From: Stakelama pacifica
GTDB lineage: Bacteria > Pseudomonadota > Alphaproteobacteria > Sphingomonadales > Sphingomonadaceae
Assembly (NCBI RefSeq): GCF_004361835.1
Contig: NZ_SNWD01000007.1
Coordinates: forward strand, 62,001-126,000
Direction of reading: 5' to 3'
DNA: 64,000 bases
Shown here: positions 18,756 through 27,088 of the stretch, in pieces
Position numbering within the stretch: the first letter of the stretch is position 1
How the letters are laid out: each line of letters starts with the position of its first letter
Notes under the pieces: generated by a model
Told to the model about the DNA's origin: nothing
What the model saw: only the letters and a program-made list of their open reading frames with translations
Database searches by the model: none
Made by a program: the position numbers and the translations under genes

Positions 18756-19322
18756 TCAGGCCTCCAGCTCGATGTCCCAATATAGCCAGTCGCGCCAGGT
18801 TTCGTGCAGATAATGCGGTGGGAAGGAACGGCCATGTTCCTGAAGTTGCCAGCTGGTCGGCCGGATCGGTGCGATGCGCAGCGGCATGGCGGCCTGTTTC
18901 GGCGTGCGTCCGCCCTTTTTCAGATTGCAGGGGGCGCAGGCAGTGGCGACATTTTCCCAGGTGGTACGCCCGCCCTGCGCGCGGGGAATGACATGATCGA
19001 AGGTCAGGTCATGGGGAGAGCCGCAATATTGGCAGGCGAATTTGTCGCGAAGAAAGACGTTGAAGCGAGTGAAGGCGGGGAAAGCGGAGGGTTTGACATA
19101 TTGTTTTAGCGCGATGACCGAAGGAAGTTTCAGCGTCGCGCTGGGACTTCGGACCTCTCTTTCATAATAGGATACGATATTGACCCTATCGAGAAAGACC
19201 GCCTTTATCGCCGTTTGCCAGGGCCATACGCTTAAGGGATAATAGCTTAGCGGCGTATAATCGGCATTGAGCACCAGCGATGGACACCCGTCCGGGTGTC
19301 GGATCAGATCGGGATGATACAT
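18756..19322 (-). CDS. HNH endonuclease family protein
   Basis: This 188-aa protein has a central HNH fold. CQYCG supplies the first zinc cysteines, LTFDHVIPRAQGGRTTWENVATACAPCNLKKG gives the His-Asn-His core, and CAPCN gives the second zinc pair. The N-terminal region (PSLVLNADYTPLSYYPLSVW) is typical of a widespread chromosomal HNH family conserved in alphaproteobacteria and cyanobacteria. That family is not a homing or restriction enzyme with a known target. No methylase or mobile element is nearby, so this is probably a housekeeping nuclease of unknown role. Confidence 0.88.
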   Translation of the reverse strand: MYHPDLIRHPDGCPSLVLNADYTPLSYYPLSVWPWQTAIKAVFLDRVNIVSYYEREVRSPSATLKLPSVIALKQYVKPSAFPAFTRFNVFLRDKFACQYCGSPHDLTFDHVIPRAQGGRTTWENVATACAPCNLKKGGRTPKQAAMPLRIAPIRPTSWQLQEHGRSFPPHYLHETWRDWLYWDIELEA

Positions 19323-19419
19323 CGAGCCTCCCTCCCGCCATTTACCTCAGGCAAGCCTTTCGCGAACCTTGGTTACGCGGGTATGACAGCATTCCGATGA
19401 GTCACGGTCAACCCTTCAC

Positions 19420-20295
19420 ATGACAGCGCCGGTCGTCACCCGCTTCGCGCCCAGCCCGACCGGGCGGCTGCACCCCGGCCACGGCGTGGCGGCGCTTGCC
19501 GCTTATGATTTCGCGGTTGCACGAGGCGGGCGCTTCCTGCTCAGGATCGAGGACATCGACGGTGCGCGCAGCCGTACCGAACATGTCGAGGCGATCCTTG
19601 CCGATCTTCGCTGGCTGGGCATTGTCTGGGACGAGCCGGTGGTGTTTCAGTCGCAGCGACTGGCATGGTATGAAGCGGCGCTCGACCGGCTTCGCGCGCT
19701 GGGTCTGCTCTATCCGTGTTTCTGCACGCGCAAGGAAATTGCTCGCGAAATCGCCGAAAGCATGTCGGCACCGCATATCGGGCCGGACGGGCCGGTCTAT
19801 CCCGGCACCTGCCGCGCGCTGGGGCAGGCCGGGCGCGACCGGCGTATCGCAGGGGAGGCGCATTGCTGGCGGCTCGATATGGCAAAGGCGGTCGCGATGG
19901 CTGGCGAACTGCACTGGACCGATCACGGGCGGCGGGTGCGCGCCGACCCGCTCGCCTATGGCGATGTCGTGCTGGCGCGAAAGGATGCGCCGGCCAGCTA
20001 TCACCTCGCCGTCACGCTGGACGATGCAGCGCAGGGGATCACCGATATCGTGCGCGGCGAGGACCTGTTTCCCGCCACCCATGTCCATCGCCTGCTACAG
20101 GCGCTGCTGGACCTGCCGCTGCCGCGCTATCATCATCACGCGCTGGTGCGCGACGGCAACGGCGAGCGGCTCGCCAAGCGCAACGGGGCACCGACGCTGG
20201 AGGCGCTGCGGCTGGCGGGAGTCGACGGTGCGGCGCTGGCGGCGGAATTGCGCGCCGGGCGCGTGCCGCTTGGCATCTTCGCTTCAAAGGCTTAG
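19420..20295 (+). CDS. gluQ: glutamyl-Q tRNA(Asp) synthetase
   Basis: This 291-aa protein is a truncated GluRS homologue. It has the class I signature RFAPSPTGRLHPGH (HIGH-like), LLRIEDIDGARSR, and a KMSKS-like loop RLAKRNG near residue 250. It lacks the anticodon-binding domain, as GluQRS enzymes do (full GluRS is about 470 aa). Zinc ligands are suggested by YPCFCTRKE and the later PGTCR. It attaches glutamate to queuosine at position 34 of tRNA-Asp. A queuosine-precursor transporter gene lies about 7 kb away. The start is ATG 19420, with no other good candidate. Confidence 0.92.
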   Translation: MTAPVVTRFAPSPTGRLHPGHGVAALAAYDFAVARGGRFLLRIEDIDGARSRTEHVEAILADLRWLGIVWDEPVVFQSQRLAWYEAALDRLRALGLLYPCFCTRKEIAREIAESMSAPHIGPDGPVYPGTCRALGQAGRDRRIAGEAHCWRLDMAKAVAMAGELHWTDHGRRVRADPLAYGDVVLARKDAPASYHLAVTLDDAAQGITDIVRGEDLFPATHVHRLLQALLDLPLPRYHHHALVRDGNGERLAKRNGAPTLEALRLAGVDGAALAAELRAGRVPLGIFASKA

Positions 20296-20304
20296 GATGT
20301 CCTT

Positions 20305-20532
20305 ATGCAGCTTTTCCTCATCCTGTGCCTGATCGCTGCGATGATCGCCACGGTGGTCGCGCTGATCCGCGGAATCGTGACCTTCCTGCAAACCAGCGAA
20401 GCCGAACTGCATGGCGACGGCCCCAGCGAATCCAGCATCAAATCGAACAAGATGATGCAGGCGCGTATCCTGTTTCAGGCGGTGGCGGTGCTGATCGCGG
20501 TACTGCTGCTGGTATCGGTGGGCGGCAGCTGA
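20305..20532 (+). CDS. HIG1-domain-like small membrane protein
   Basis: This 75-aa protein has two TM helices (LFLILCLIAAMIATVVALI and AVAVLIAVLLLVSVG) joined by a polar loop containing SNKMMQARILFQA. That loop resembles the (Q/N)K-M-M-x-x-R motif of hypoxia-induced HIG1 proteins, which associate with cytochrome oxidase in some alphaproteobacteria and mitochondria. It starts 9 bp after the gluQ stop, and the PduO-type gene starts 8 bp after it, so all three are likely cotranscribed. Confidence 0.8.
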   Translation: MQLFLILCLIAAMIATVVALIRGIVTFLQTSEAELHGDGPSESSIKSNKMMQARILFQAVAVLIAVLLLVSVGGS

Positions 20533-20539
20533 CCGGATC

Positions 20540-21109
20540 ATGGTCCGGCTCAATCGTATCTATACGCGGACTGGCGATGACGGCACCACGGGGCTTTCCG
20601 ACGGGTCGCGCATTTCGAAATCCGACAGCCGCATGGAAGCGGTCGGCGCGGTCGATGAACTGAACTGCGCGATCGGCGTGGCGATCGTCGGGATGGACGA
20701 CGAGGAGCTGGCCGGGGCTTTGCGCGCGATCCAGAACGACCTGTTCGATCTCGGCGCCGACCTTGCCACGCCGGGCGAGGATTTCACCCCCGGCGACACT
20801 GCGCTGCGCATCGTGCAGTCGCAAATCGACCGTCTGGAGCACGGCATCGATACGCTGAACGCCGAACTCGAACCGCTCAGAAGTTTCATCCTGCCCGGCG
20901 GCAGTGCGACCGCCGCCGCGCTGCATGTCGCGCGTGCCTCCGCCCGCCGTGCCGAGCGAATGGCGGTCGCCGCGAGGGCGGAGCATCGGCTTAACCCGCT
21001 CGCCCTGATATATATTAATCGTCTGTCGGATTATCTTTTCGTTGCCGCACGATGTGTGAACCAATCTGCCGGTGGCGACGTTCTTTGGGTGCCCGGAGGA
21101 TCGCGATGA
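20540..21109 (+). CDS. PduO-type cob(I)yrinic acid a,c-diamide adenosyltransferase
   Basis: This 189-aa protein contains the ATP-binding N-terminus IYTRTGDDGTTGLSDGSR and the helix-bundle motifs VGAVDELNCAIGVA, IQNDLFDLGADLATP and NRLSDYLFVAARCVN. These are diagnostic of MMAB/PduO corrinoid adenosyltransferases. It transfers the 5'-deoxyadenosyl group from ATP to cob(I)alamin. No other cobalamin genes and no B12 riboswitch were seen nearby. It is the third gene of a compact run with gluQ and the HIG1-like gene. Confidence 0.92.
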   Translation: MVRLNRIYTRTGDDGTTGLSDGSRISKSDSRMEAVGAVDELNCAIGVAIVGMDDEELAGALRAIQNDLFDLGADLATPGEDFTPGDTALRIVQSQIDRLEHGIDTLNAELEPLRSFILPGGSATAAALHVARASARRAERMAVAARAEHRLNPLALIYINRLSDYLFVAARCVNQSAGGDVLWVPGGSR

Positions 21110-21184
21110 ACGGGGTCCTGCGTCATCAATTCAGAAAGCCTGACCGCTAGCGAGGGTTCGCGGCGCATGTGCAGGGGAGGAAAA

Positions 21185-22444
21185 ATGGCCGCAAAAACCG
21201 CCATACAGGACCGTGCCGATCCGCTGGTACGCCGTTATAGCGAAGTTCGCGATCTGACCTGTGCGCTTGCCGCGCCGCTGTCGGATGCCGATGCCAGCGG
21301 TCAGTCGATGCCCGACGCATCGCCCGCCAAATGGCATCTCGCGCATGTGACATGGTTCTTCGAAACCTTCATCCTGCGCGATCATGTTAAGGGCTATGCC
21401 CTGTTCGACGAGCGCTTTCCGTTTCTGTTTAACAGCTATTATGAGGCGGAGGGCGAACGCCATGCGCGGCCGCGCCGGGGGATGCTGACCCGTCCCGCGC
21501 TGGACGACGTGCTTGCCTATCGCGCGCATGTCGATGCAGCGATGCAGGCCGCGATCCCGGCGCTCGACGATGAAGTGAAGGCGCTGGTCGAGCTTGGCTG
21601 CCATCATGAGCAGCAGCATCAGGAATTGCTCCAGACCGATATTCTTCACCTCTTTGCGCAGAATCCGCTGGAGCCGGCGATGTGGCCCGCTTCGCCCAAA
21701 GTGCCCGTCGATATGCCAAGCCCGATCCGCTGGGCCGAACATCCCGGCGGGCTGGTTGAGGTCGGGCATGATGGCGAAGGATTCGCTTTCGATTGCGAAG
21801 GGCCGCGGCATCGGGAATTGCTGCACCCCCATGCGATTGCCGACCGAACGGTGACCAATCGCGAATGGACGGCCTTTATCGAAGATGGCGGCTATCGCGA
21901 TGCACGGCACTGGCTGTCCGACGGCTGGGCATGGGTGAAGGAAAACGGCGTCGAGGCACCGCTTTATTGGGAAAAGCGGGACAATGTCTGGACCCGGTTC
22001 GGGCTGGACGGACGGCGGCCGATCGATCCGGCGGCACCGGTGACGCATATCAGCTTTTTTGAAGCCGATGCTTATGCAAGCTGGGCCGGAGCTCGCCTGC
22101 CGACCGAAGCCGAATGGGAAGCCTTTGCCGCAGGGCGCGATTGCCGGTCTGGCAATTTCCTGCGCACCGCAGGCCCGGTCGAGCCCCGGCCTGCGCGCGG
22201 AGGATGCGGCATGTTCGGTGATGTGTGGGAATGGACCGGTAGCGCCTATCGCCCCTATCCCGGCTTCCGCCCGGCCAGCGGCGCGGTCGGCGAGTATAAC
22301 GGCAAGTTCATGAGCGGGCAGTTCGTGCTGAAGGGCGGGTCCTGCGCGACCCCGGTCGGGCATGTCCGCCCGTGCTATCGCAACTTTTTCTACCCCCATC
22401 AGCGCTGGCAGTTCACTGGCCTTCGCCTCGCAAAGGATATCTGA
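21185..22444 (+). CDS. egtB: ergothioneine biosynthesis protein EgtB (sulfoxide synthase)
   Basis: This 419-aa protein has a DinB-like iron-binding domain (SPAKWHLAHVTWFFETFIL and LGCHHEQQHQELLQTDI supply the histidines). The second domain is formylglycine-generating-enzyme-like (VTNREWTAFIEDGGY, ARLPTEAEWEAFA, GDVWEWTGSAY, VLKGGSCATP). EgtB is a non-haem iron enzyme forming the C-S bond on trimethylhistidine. The ATG at 21185 has GGGGAGG 4 nt upstream and is preferred to the ATG at 21167. egtD follows 5 bp downstream. No egtA, egtC or egtE is visible in the window. Confidence 0.93.
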   Translation: MAAKTAIQDRADPLVRRYSEVRDLTCALAAPLSDADASGQSMPDASPAKWHLAHVTWFFETFILRDHVKGYALFDERFPFLFNSYYEAEGERHARPRRGMLTRPALDDVLAYRAHVDAAMQAAIPALDDEVKALVELGCHHEQQHQELLQTDILHLFAQNPLEPAMWPASPKVPVDMPSPIRWAEHPGGLVEVGHDGEGFAFDCEGPRHRELLHPHAIADRTVTNREWTAFIEDGGYRDARHWLSDGWAWVKENGVEAPLYWEKRDNVWTRFGLDGRRPIDPAAPVTHISFFEADAYASWAGARLPTEAEWEAFAAGRDCRSGNFLRTAGPVEPRPARGGCGMFGDVWEWTGSAYRPYPGFRPASGAVGEYNGKFMSGQFVLKGGSCATPVGHVRPCYRNFFYPHQRWQFTGLRLAKDI

Positions 22445-22449
22445 CGTCG

Positions 22450-23427
22450 ATGCTCAAAGAGGAAAACGACACGCTGGAGCGCACGATGGTCGATCCGATG
22501 TTCCGGGCCGATGTGCTGAACGGTCTGGCGGCGCGTCCGCGCGCGATTCAGGCGCGCTGGTTCTATGACCATCGCGGATCGCAGCTGTTCGAACAGATTA
22601 CCGACCTGCCCGAATATTATCCCACCCGGACCGAAGCCGCGCTGCTCGACAAAGCGGGGCCGCAAGTGCTGGAGATTGCCGGAGCGGGCCGGGCGGTGGT
22701 CGAATTCGGGTCGGGTTCGTCGGCGAAAACGCCGCGCGTGCTCAGCGCGATCAAGCCATCGGCCTATGTCCCCATCGATATTTCGGGCGATTTTCTGCGT
22801 GAGTCGGCGCGCGAGCTGTCGCGGCAATTTCCCGACCTGCCGGTGCATCCGGTCGAGGCGAATTTCCTGCACCCCGTGCCGTTGCCCGATCAGGTCGCGA
22901 CACTGCCCAAGCTCGGCTTTTTCCCCGGCTCGACGATCGGCAATATGACGGCAGCTGCGGCGGTCGATCTGTTGCGCGCGATGCGCCATTCGCTGGGCGA
23001 GGGCGCGCATCTGCTGATCGGCATCGACCGGGTGAAAGACCCGGCGGTGCTCGTCCCCGCTTATGACGATTCGCAAGGGGTGACGGCGGCGTTCAACATG
23101 AACCTGCTGGAGAGGATCAACCGCGAGCTGGACGGAACGATCCCAATCGAGAATTTCCGGCACAAGGCGGTATGGAACGCGGCGATCGAACGGATCGAAA
23201 TGCATCTGGAGGCAGTGCGCGACAGCGAGTTCACCGTCGAAGGGCGCAGCTTTTCGATTCGACAGGGCGAAACCATCCATACCGAGAACAGCCACAAATA
23301 TACCCCGTCGGGGGCACGGCTGCTGCTGCGGTCAGGCGGCTGGACGCCGGTCGCCGAATGGACAGACCCCGATGATAAATTCGCGCTGCTGCTGGCCGAG
23401 GCGCAGCCGGTGCGGGCAGCGCCTTAA
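22450..23427 (+). CDS. egtD: L-histidine N(alpha)-methyltransferase EgtD
   Basis: This 325-aa SAM-dependent enzyme makes hercynine (trimethylhistidine), the substrate of EgtB. Visible motifs are YDHRGSQLFEQITDLPEYYPTR (histidine-binding N-terminus), VVEFGSGSSAKT (SAM-binding Gly loop), FFPGSTIGN and IHTENSHKYT, all characteristic of EgtD. The start at 22450 lies 5 bp after the egtB stop. An upstream in-frame ATG at 22372 would place 26 extra residues inside egtB and is unlikely. The stop overlaps the convergent DUF1176-like gene by 4 bp. Confidence 0.93.
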   Translation: MLKEENDTLERTMVDPMFRADVLNGLAARPRAIQARWFYDHRGSQLFEQITDLPEYYPTRTEAALLDKAGPQVLEIAGAGRAVVEFGSGSSAKTPRVLSAIKPSAYVPIDISGDFLRESARELSRQFPDLPVHPVEANFLHPVPLPDQVATLPKLGFFPGSTIGNMTAAAAVDLLRAMRHSLGEGAHLLIGIDRVKDPAVLVPAYDDSQGVTAAFNMNLLERINRELDGTIPIENFRHKAVWNAAIERIEMHLEAVRDSEFTVEGRSFSIRQGETIHTENSHKYTPSGARLLLRSGGWTPVAEWTDPDDKFALLLAEAQPVRAAP

Positions 23428-23888
23428 CCGACGACGGCGTGGCCCTGAACCTGATCCATATAGCGCAGCGCGTCGCCCAGCCCGGCAAGCGCCACCTTGC
23501 CGATATAGCGGCCCCGCTGCGTCCGGATGACAACCGCACGGGCGGGCGGGCTGGCCGCCGCTCGCGCCGCGCGTTCGGCACTCGCACCGATCAGGCGGAC
23601 GACATCGCCGCGGATCACCCCGCTATAGATGACGGTGCCGTCCATCGCGATCGTTACCGGCTGATCCACCGCTTGATCGGGCCAGATTTCCACCGTGGTC
23701 TTTCCGTCCGATCCATCGCGAATGATTCGCATCGAAGCACGCGCCAGCGATCCCCGGCCGGTGGGCACCATGGTTTCCATGGCAACACAGCGCAGATCGT
23801 CGTTGCAGCGCACCGTCCACGACCCGAAGGAGCGCGGTTCGATGGGTGTGCTGACCGAGGTCAGGGCAAGGGCGATCGCGGCGATCAT
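23424..23888 (-). CDS. DUF1176-like periplasmic protein
   Basis: This 154-aa protein has a short signal-like N-terminus (MIAAIALALTSVSTP). The next segment, RSFGSWTVRCNDDLRCVAM, has the W-T-V-x-C-(D/N)-x(4)-C spacing typical of DUF1176 and IalB-like periplasmic proteins. The full DUF1176 family is usually longer (about 330 aa), so this is a short member or a related stand-alone domain. The rest is rich in Ala and Val without recognisable active-site motifs. It is convergent with egtD (4-bp overlap). No operon partner is evident. Confidence 0.6.
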   Translation of the reverse strand: MIAAIALALTSVSTPIEPRSFGSWTVRCNDDLRCVAMETMVPTGRGSLARASMRIIRDGSDGKTTVEIWPDQAVDQPVTIAMDGTVIYSGVIRGDVVRLIGASAERAARAAASPPARAVVIRTQRGRYIGKVALAGLGDALRYMDQVQGHAVVG

Positions 23889-23954
23889 GGCGCAGATATA
23901 GCCTATTTGCGCGCCAGACGGTAGGGCCGTCGCAACCTGTTAGGAGATGAAGGC

Positions 23955-24824
23955 ATGAAAATGATTGGGGTCATCGGCGCCGGGCAGATGGGGGCGGGGA
24001 TCGCGCAGGTCGCGGCCGCTTCCGGCTATACCGTGCTGCTGTCGGATATTTCGCGCGAACAGGCAGAGGCCGGTAAGGCGAAGATCGGCAAAGGGCTCGA
24101 CCGACTCGTCGCGAAGGAGAAAATCACCGGCGATGCACGCGACGCCACGCTCGCCAATATCGAACCGGTCGGCAATGTTTCCGCGATGGGCCCGTGCGAG
24201 CTGGTGATCGAAGCCGCGACCGAGCGTGAAGAGGTCAAGCGCAAGATTTTCGAGACCGTCGCTGAAGTGCTGTCGGACAAGGCGATCCTCGCCTCCAACA
24301 CCTCGTCGATCCCGATCACCCGGCTGGCGCAGGCAAGCTATGATCCGGCGCGATTCATGGGCGTGCATTTTTTCAACCCGGTGCCGGTGATGGGCCTGAT
24401 CGAGCTAATTCGCGGTCTCGCCACGTCCGACGCCACGGTTGCCGCAGTGGAAGCATTCGGCAAATCGCTGGGCAAGGAAATCGTCCATGCCAATGACGCG
24501 CCGGGCTTCATCGTCAATCGCGTATTGATGCCGATGCTGAACGAGGCGTGTTTCGCGCTGGGTGAGGGCGTCGCCTCAATTCCCGATATCGATACCGCCT
24601 GCAAACTGGGACTCAATCATCCGATGGGGCCGCTGACGCTCGCTGATTTTATCGGCCTCGATACCTGTCTCGAAATCACCCGGGTACTGTTCGAAGGGAC
24701 GGGCGATCCCAAATTCCGACCCGCGCCCCTGCTCGTCAAATATGTCGAAGCGGGCTGGTACGGGCGCAAGACCGGGCGCGGCTTTTACGATTATTCGGGC
24801 GATGAGCCCGTGCCGACGCGGTAG
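23955..24824 (+). CDS. 3-hydroxybutyryl-CoA dehydrogenase
   Basis: This 289-aa protein carries the NAD-binding motif [16 protein letters not shown] at the N-terminus. The catalytic region is [19 protein letters not shown], with the His/Glu pair, followed by [19 protein letters not shown]. This is the standard HbdA/PaaH fold and length. It oxidises (S)-3-hydroxyacyl-CoA to the 3-ketoacyl-CoA. An AGGAGA ribosome site lies upstream. It might connect with the polyhydroxyalkanoate genes in the window, but the usual PhaB is a different enzyme family. Confidence 0.92.
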   Translation: MKMIGVIGAGQMGAGIAQVAAASGYTVLLSDISREQAEAGKAKIGKGLDRLVAKEKITGDARDATLANIEPVGNVSAMGPCELVIEAATEREEVKRKIFETVAEVLSDKAILASNTSSIPITRLAQASYDPARFMGVHFFNPVPVMGLIELIRGLATSDATVAAVEAFGKSLGKEIVHANDAPGFIVNRVLMPMLNEACFALGEGVASIPDIDTACKLGLNHPMGPLTLADFIGLDTCLEITRVLFEGTGDPKFRPAPLLVKYVEAGWYGRKTGRGFYDYSGDEPVPTR

Positions 24825-24841
24825 CGGCAGGCAAGGGCCGG

Positions 24842-25444
24842 ATGGGCGAGGATATCGAAAAGGCGCCGCTGGAGGCGATGGCCGATGACGCGGTCGATGC
24901 CGCGCAGAACGGCAAGGTGACAATCGGCGACCTTCTCGATTCGTTCGGCGATCGCGGTTTCGGCCCGATGCTGGCATTGTGCGGGCTGATCGCCGCAATC
25001 CCGCCGGTGGGCGGTATTCCCGGCGTTCCCACGACCATGGGGCTGCTGACGGTGCTGCTTGCCGGGCAGATCGTGTTTGGGCGCAAGATGCCATGGATGC
25101 CGGGCTTTATCCGCAAGCTCGGCGTTTCGAAGGACAAGGTCGAAGCGGCGCGCGATAAAGGGCAGTCGATTTTCTCCAAGATCGATTCGCTGATCCGTCA
25201 GCGGATGCAATGGGCGTCGGGGCGTGCGGCGGCGTATGTCGCGGCCTTATGCTGCATATTGCTCGGCCTGATGATGCCGCCGCTGGAACTGCTGCCGTTC
25301 GCGGCGGCGGCGCCTGCCTCAGCGATCGTGATGTTCGGACTGTCGCTGACCGCGCGCGACGGGGTGCTGATGATCATCGCCTTTGTCGCCAGCGCGGGCA
25401 GCGCCGCGCTGATCCTCTTCAACCTGCCCGCGCTGTTCAATTAA
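24842..25444 (+). CDS. ExoD family membrane protein
   Basis: This 200-aa protein has a soluble N-terminus (TIGDLLDSFGDRGFGPMLALCGLIAAIPPVGGIPGVPT) followed by hydrophobic helices, including GQIVFGRKMPWMPGFI. Those features match the ExoD family, named after a Sinorhizobium gene affecting exopolysaccharide and alkali tolerance. The biochemical role is not established. It starts 17 bp after the dehydrogenase gene and overlaps the convergent CNT transporter by 4 bp. Confidence 0.88.
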   Translation: MGEDIEKAPLEAMADDAVDAAQNGKVTIGDLLDSFGDRGFGPMLALCGLIAAIPPVGGIPGVPTTMGLLTVLLAGQIVFGRKMPWMPGFIRKLGVSKDKVEAARDKGQSIFSKIDSLIRQRMQWASGRAAAYVAALCCILLGLMMPPLELLPFAAAAPASAIVMFGLSLTARDGVLMIIAFVASAGSAALILFNLPALFN

Positions 25445-26712
25445 TAGGGCAGCAGCAGCCCGGCGAGGGCGGCGGACATCAGATTGGCGAGGCTGCCCGC
25501 GAACAGGGCGCGAATGCCGAGCTTTGCGATCATCGGACGCTGATTGGGGGCAAGCCCGCCGGTCACCGCCATCTGAATCGCGATCGAGCTGAAATTGGCG
25601 AACCCGCACAGCGCGAAGGTGATGATCGCGCGTGTGCGCTCGCTGATTCCCGCAATCTGCCCCAGATCGATGAATGCGACGAATTCGTTCAGCACTACCT
25701 TGGTACCGAACAGGCCGCCTGCAATCTGCGCCTCGGTCCAGGGGATGTTGAGCAGATACATGACCGGCGCGAAGACCCAGCCGACAAGCCCCTGAAAGCT
25801 GAGATCGGGATAGCCGAACCAGCTCCCCACCTCACCCAGCAAACCGTTGGCGAGCGCCACCAGCGCGACGAACGCCAGCACCATCGCGCCTACCGCAACG
25901 GCAAGGCGGACGCCGGTCTGCGCGCCGTTCGACGCTGCCATAATGATGTTCGCCGCCCGGTCCTCCTCAAGGCTCTGTTCGGCGGCGCGGATCACCGCTT
26001 CCTCGCGGTCCTGTTCGTCGAGCGGCAATTCGCCGTCGGGACCGGCGATCCGGTCGGGCATGATGATCTTTGCCATCAACAGCCCGCCGGGCGCCGCCAT
26101 GAACGAGGCGGCGAGCAGAAAGGGCAGATAGTCATTGCCGAGGATCGCGGCATAGCCCGCAAGGATCGTGCCTGCGACGCCCGACATCCCGACCGACATC
26201 ACCGCGAATAGCTGAGACGGGGTAAGCGTCGAGAGATAGGGTTTGATGACCAGCGGCGATTCGCTTTGCCCGACAAAGATATTCGCCGCCGAACATAGCG
26301 ATTCGACCTTGGACACGCCCGTCACCCGCTCGATCGCCCCGCCCACCCAGCGGATCACGAACTGCATGATGTTGAGGTGATAGAGAACCGCGACCAGCGA
26401 GGCGAAGAAGATGATGACGGGCAGCGCGGTGATCGCGAAGCTGCGTCCGCCCATATCGGGATCGGCCAGCGGACCGAAGATAAAGGCTGTGCCCGCATGC
26501 GCATAGCCGAGCAGCGCCGACACGGCGAGCGACATGGCCGCGATGGCCGACTTTCCGGCAGGGACGTAAAGGACGAGCACCGCGATCCCCGCTTGAAGCG
26601 CGAAGGCAGAGCCGACGACTCGAAACCGGATCGCCCGGCGATCGGTCGACAGCAGCACCGCGATACCCAGGATTACCGCGATCCCGGCAAGCCCGATCAA
26701 AAATCTCGTCAT
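25441..26712 (-). CDS. concentrative nucleoside transporter (NupC/CNT family)
   Basis: This 423-aa inner-membrane protein has the CNT signature IFVGQSESPLVIKPYLSTLTPS, followed by VMSVGMSGVAGTILAGYAAIL, and later TKVVLNEFVAFIDLG with the conserved Asn-Glu. The three-part core (N-terminal helices, Nucleos_tra2_N, Nucleos_tra2_C) is complete. It takes up nucleosides with a cation gradient. It has no obvious operon partner; a repeat-rich 376-bp gap lies upstream. Confidence 0.93.
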   Translation of the reverse strand: MTRFLIGLAGIAVILGIAVLLSTDRRAIRFRVVGSAFALQAGIAVLVLYVPAGKSAIAAMSLAVSALLGYAHAGTAFIFGPLADPDMGGRSFAITALPVIIFFASLVAVLYHLNIMQFVIRWVGGAIERVTGVSKVESLCSAANIFVGQSESPLVIKPYLSTLTPSQLFAVMSVGMSGVAGTILAGYAAILGNDYLPFLLAASFMAAPGGLLMAKIIMPDRIAGPDGELPLDEQDREEAVIRAAEQSLEEDRAANIIMAASNGAQTGVRLAVAVGAMVLAFVALVALANGLLGEVGSWFGYPDLSFQGLVGWVFAPVMYLLNIPWTEAQIAGGLFGTKVVLNEFVAFIDLGQIAGISERTRAIITFALCGFANFSSIAIQMAVTGGLAPNQRPMIAKLGIRALFAGSLANLMSAALAGLLLPY

Positions 26713-26854
26713 GTAAAGTGTGTCATCCCCGACCCGTAGCTGACCCTAGCTTCGCACTTTTCGCATGGGTCGCGCAAGAAAGTTGCTTGTGTGGAATCGG
26801 TTGTCCTTCTCGATTCAGGATGTGGCGGATTTGCGGCGGGGGGTTGAGGCAGGC

Positions 26855-26993
26855 ACGGGACGGCCCCTGTCTGCGCCGGGGCGACGGGAATTATCAGGTC
26901 GACCCAACACCCCGTTCGCTTCGAGCGCAGTCGCGAAGCCTGTTCGCTCCGCTCGACCGGAACGTTTCTCGACTGCGCTCGAAACGAACGGGA
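26855..26993. repeat. intergenic repeat, family 3 (GGCCCC...GCCGGGGCG plus CGTTCGCTTCGAGCG palindrome)
   Basis: This lies in the 376-bp gap between the divergent CNT and YhhQ genes. A short GC hairpin (GGCCCCTGTCTGCGCCGGGGCG) is followed by a long inverted repeat. The left arm, 26911-26940, contains CGTTCGCTTCGAGCGCAGTC. The right arm, 26963-26992, is its near-perfect complement (GACTGCGCTCGAAACGAACG). A related copy lies at 30537-30625. I see no gene in the rest of the gap; promoters for both flanking genes must lie here or overlap the repeat. Confidence 0.75.
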
Positions 26994-27088
26994 AAAAGGA
27001 TCGGGTGTGCCTCCCTGGCGCGCTCTAACTGCACCCGAATCGATTCTCGCGCTTGCGGGAATATGGGAACAGCCGCTAGCAGGCATTG

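Noticed and set aside
17672..18991. Plus-strand ORF antisense to the PBP gene
   Set aside because: No motifs; it overlaps the intact GT51/transpeptidase gene.
20533..21184. Cobalamin riboswitch near the PduO-type gene
   Set aside because: I saw no B12-box-like sequence or long leader; the gene starts 8 bp after its upstream neighbour.
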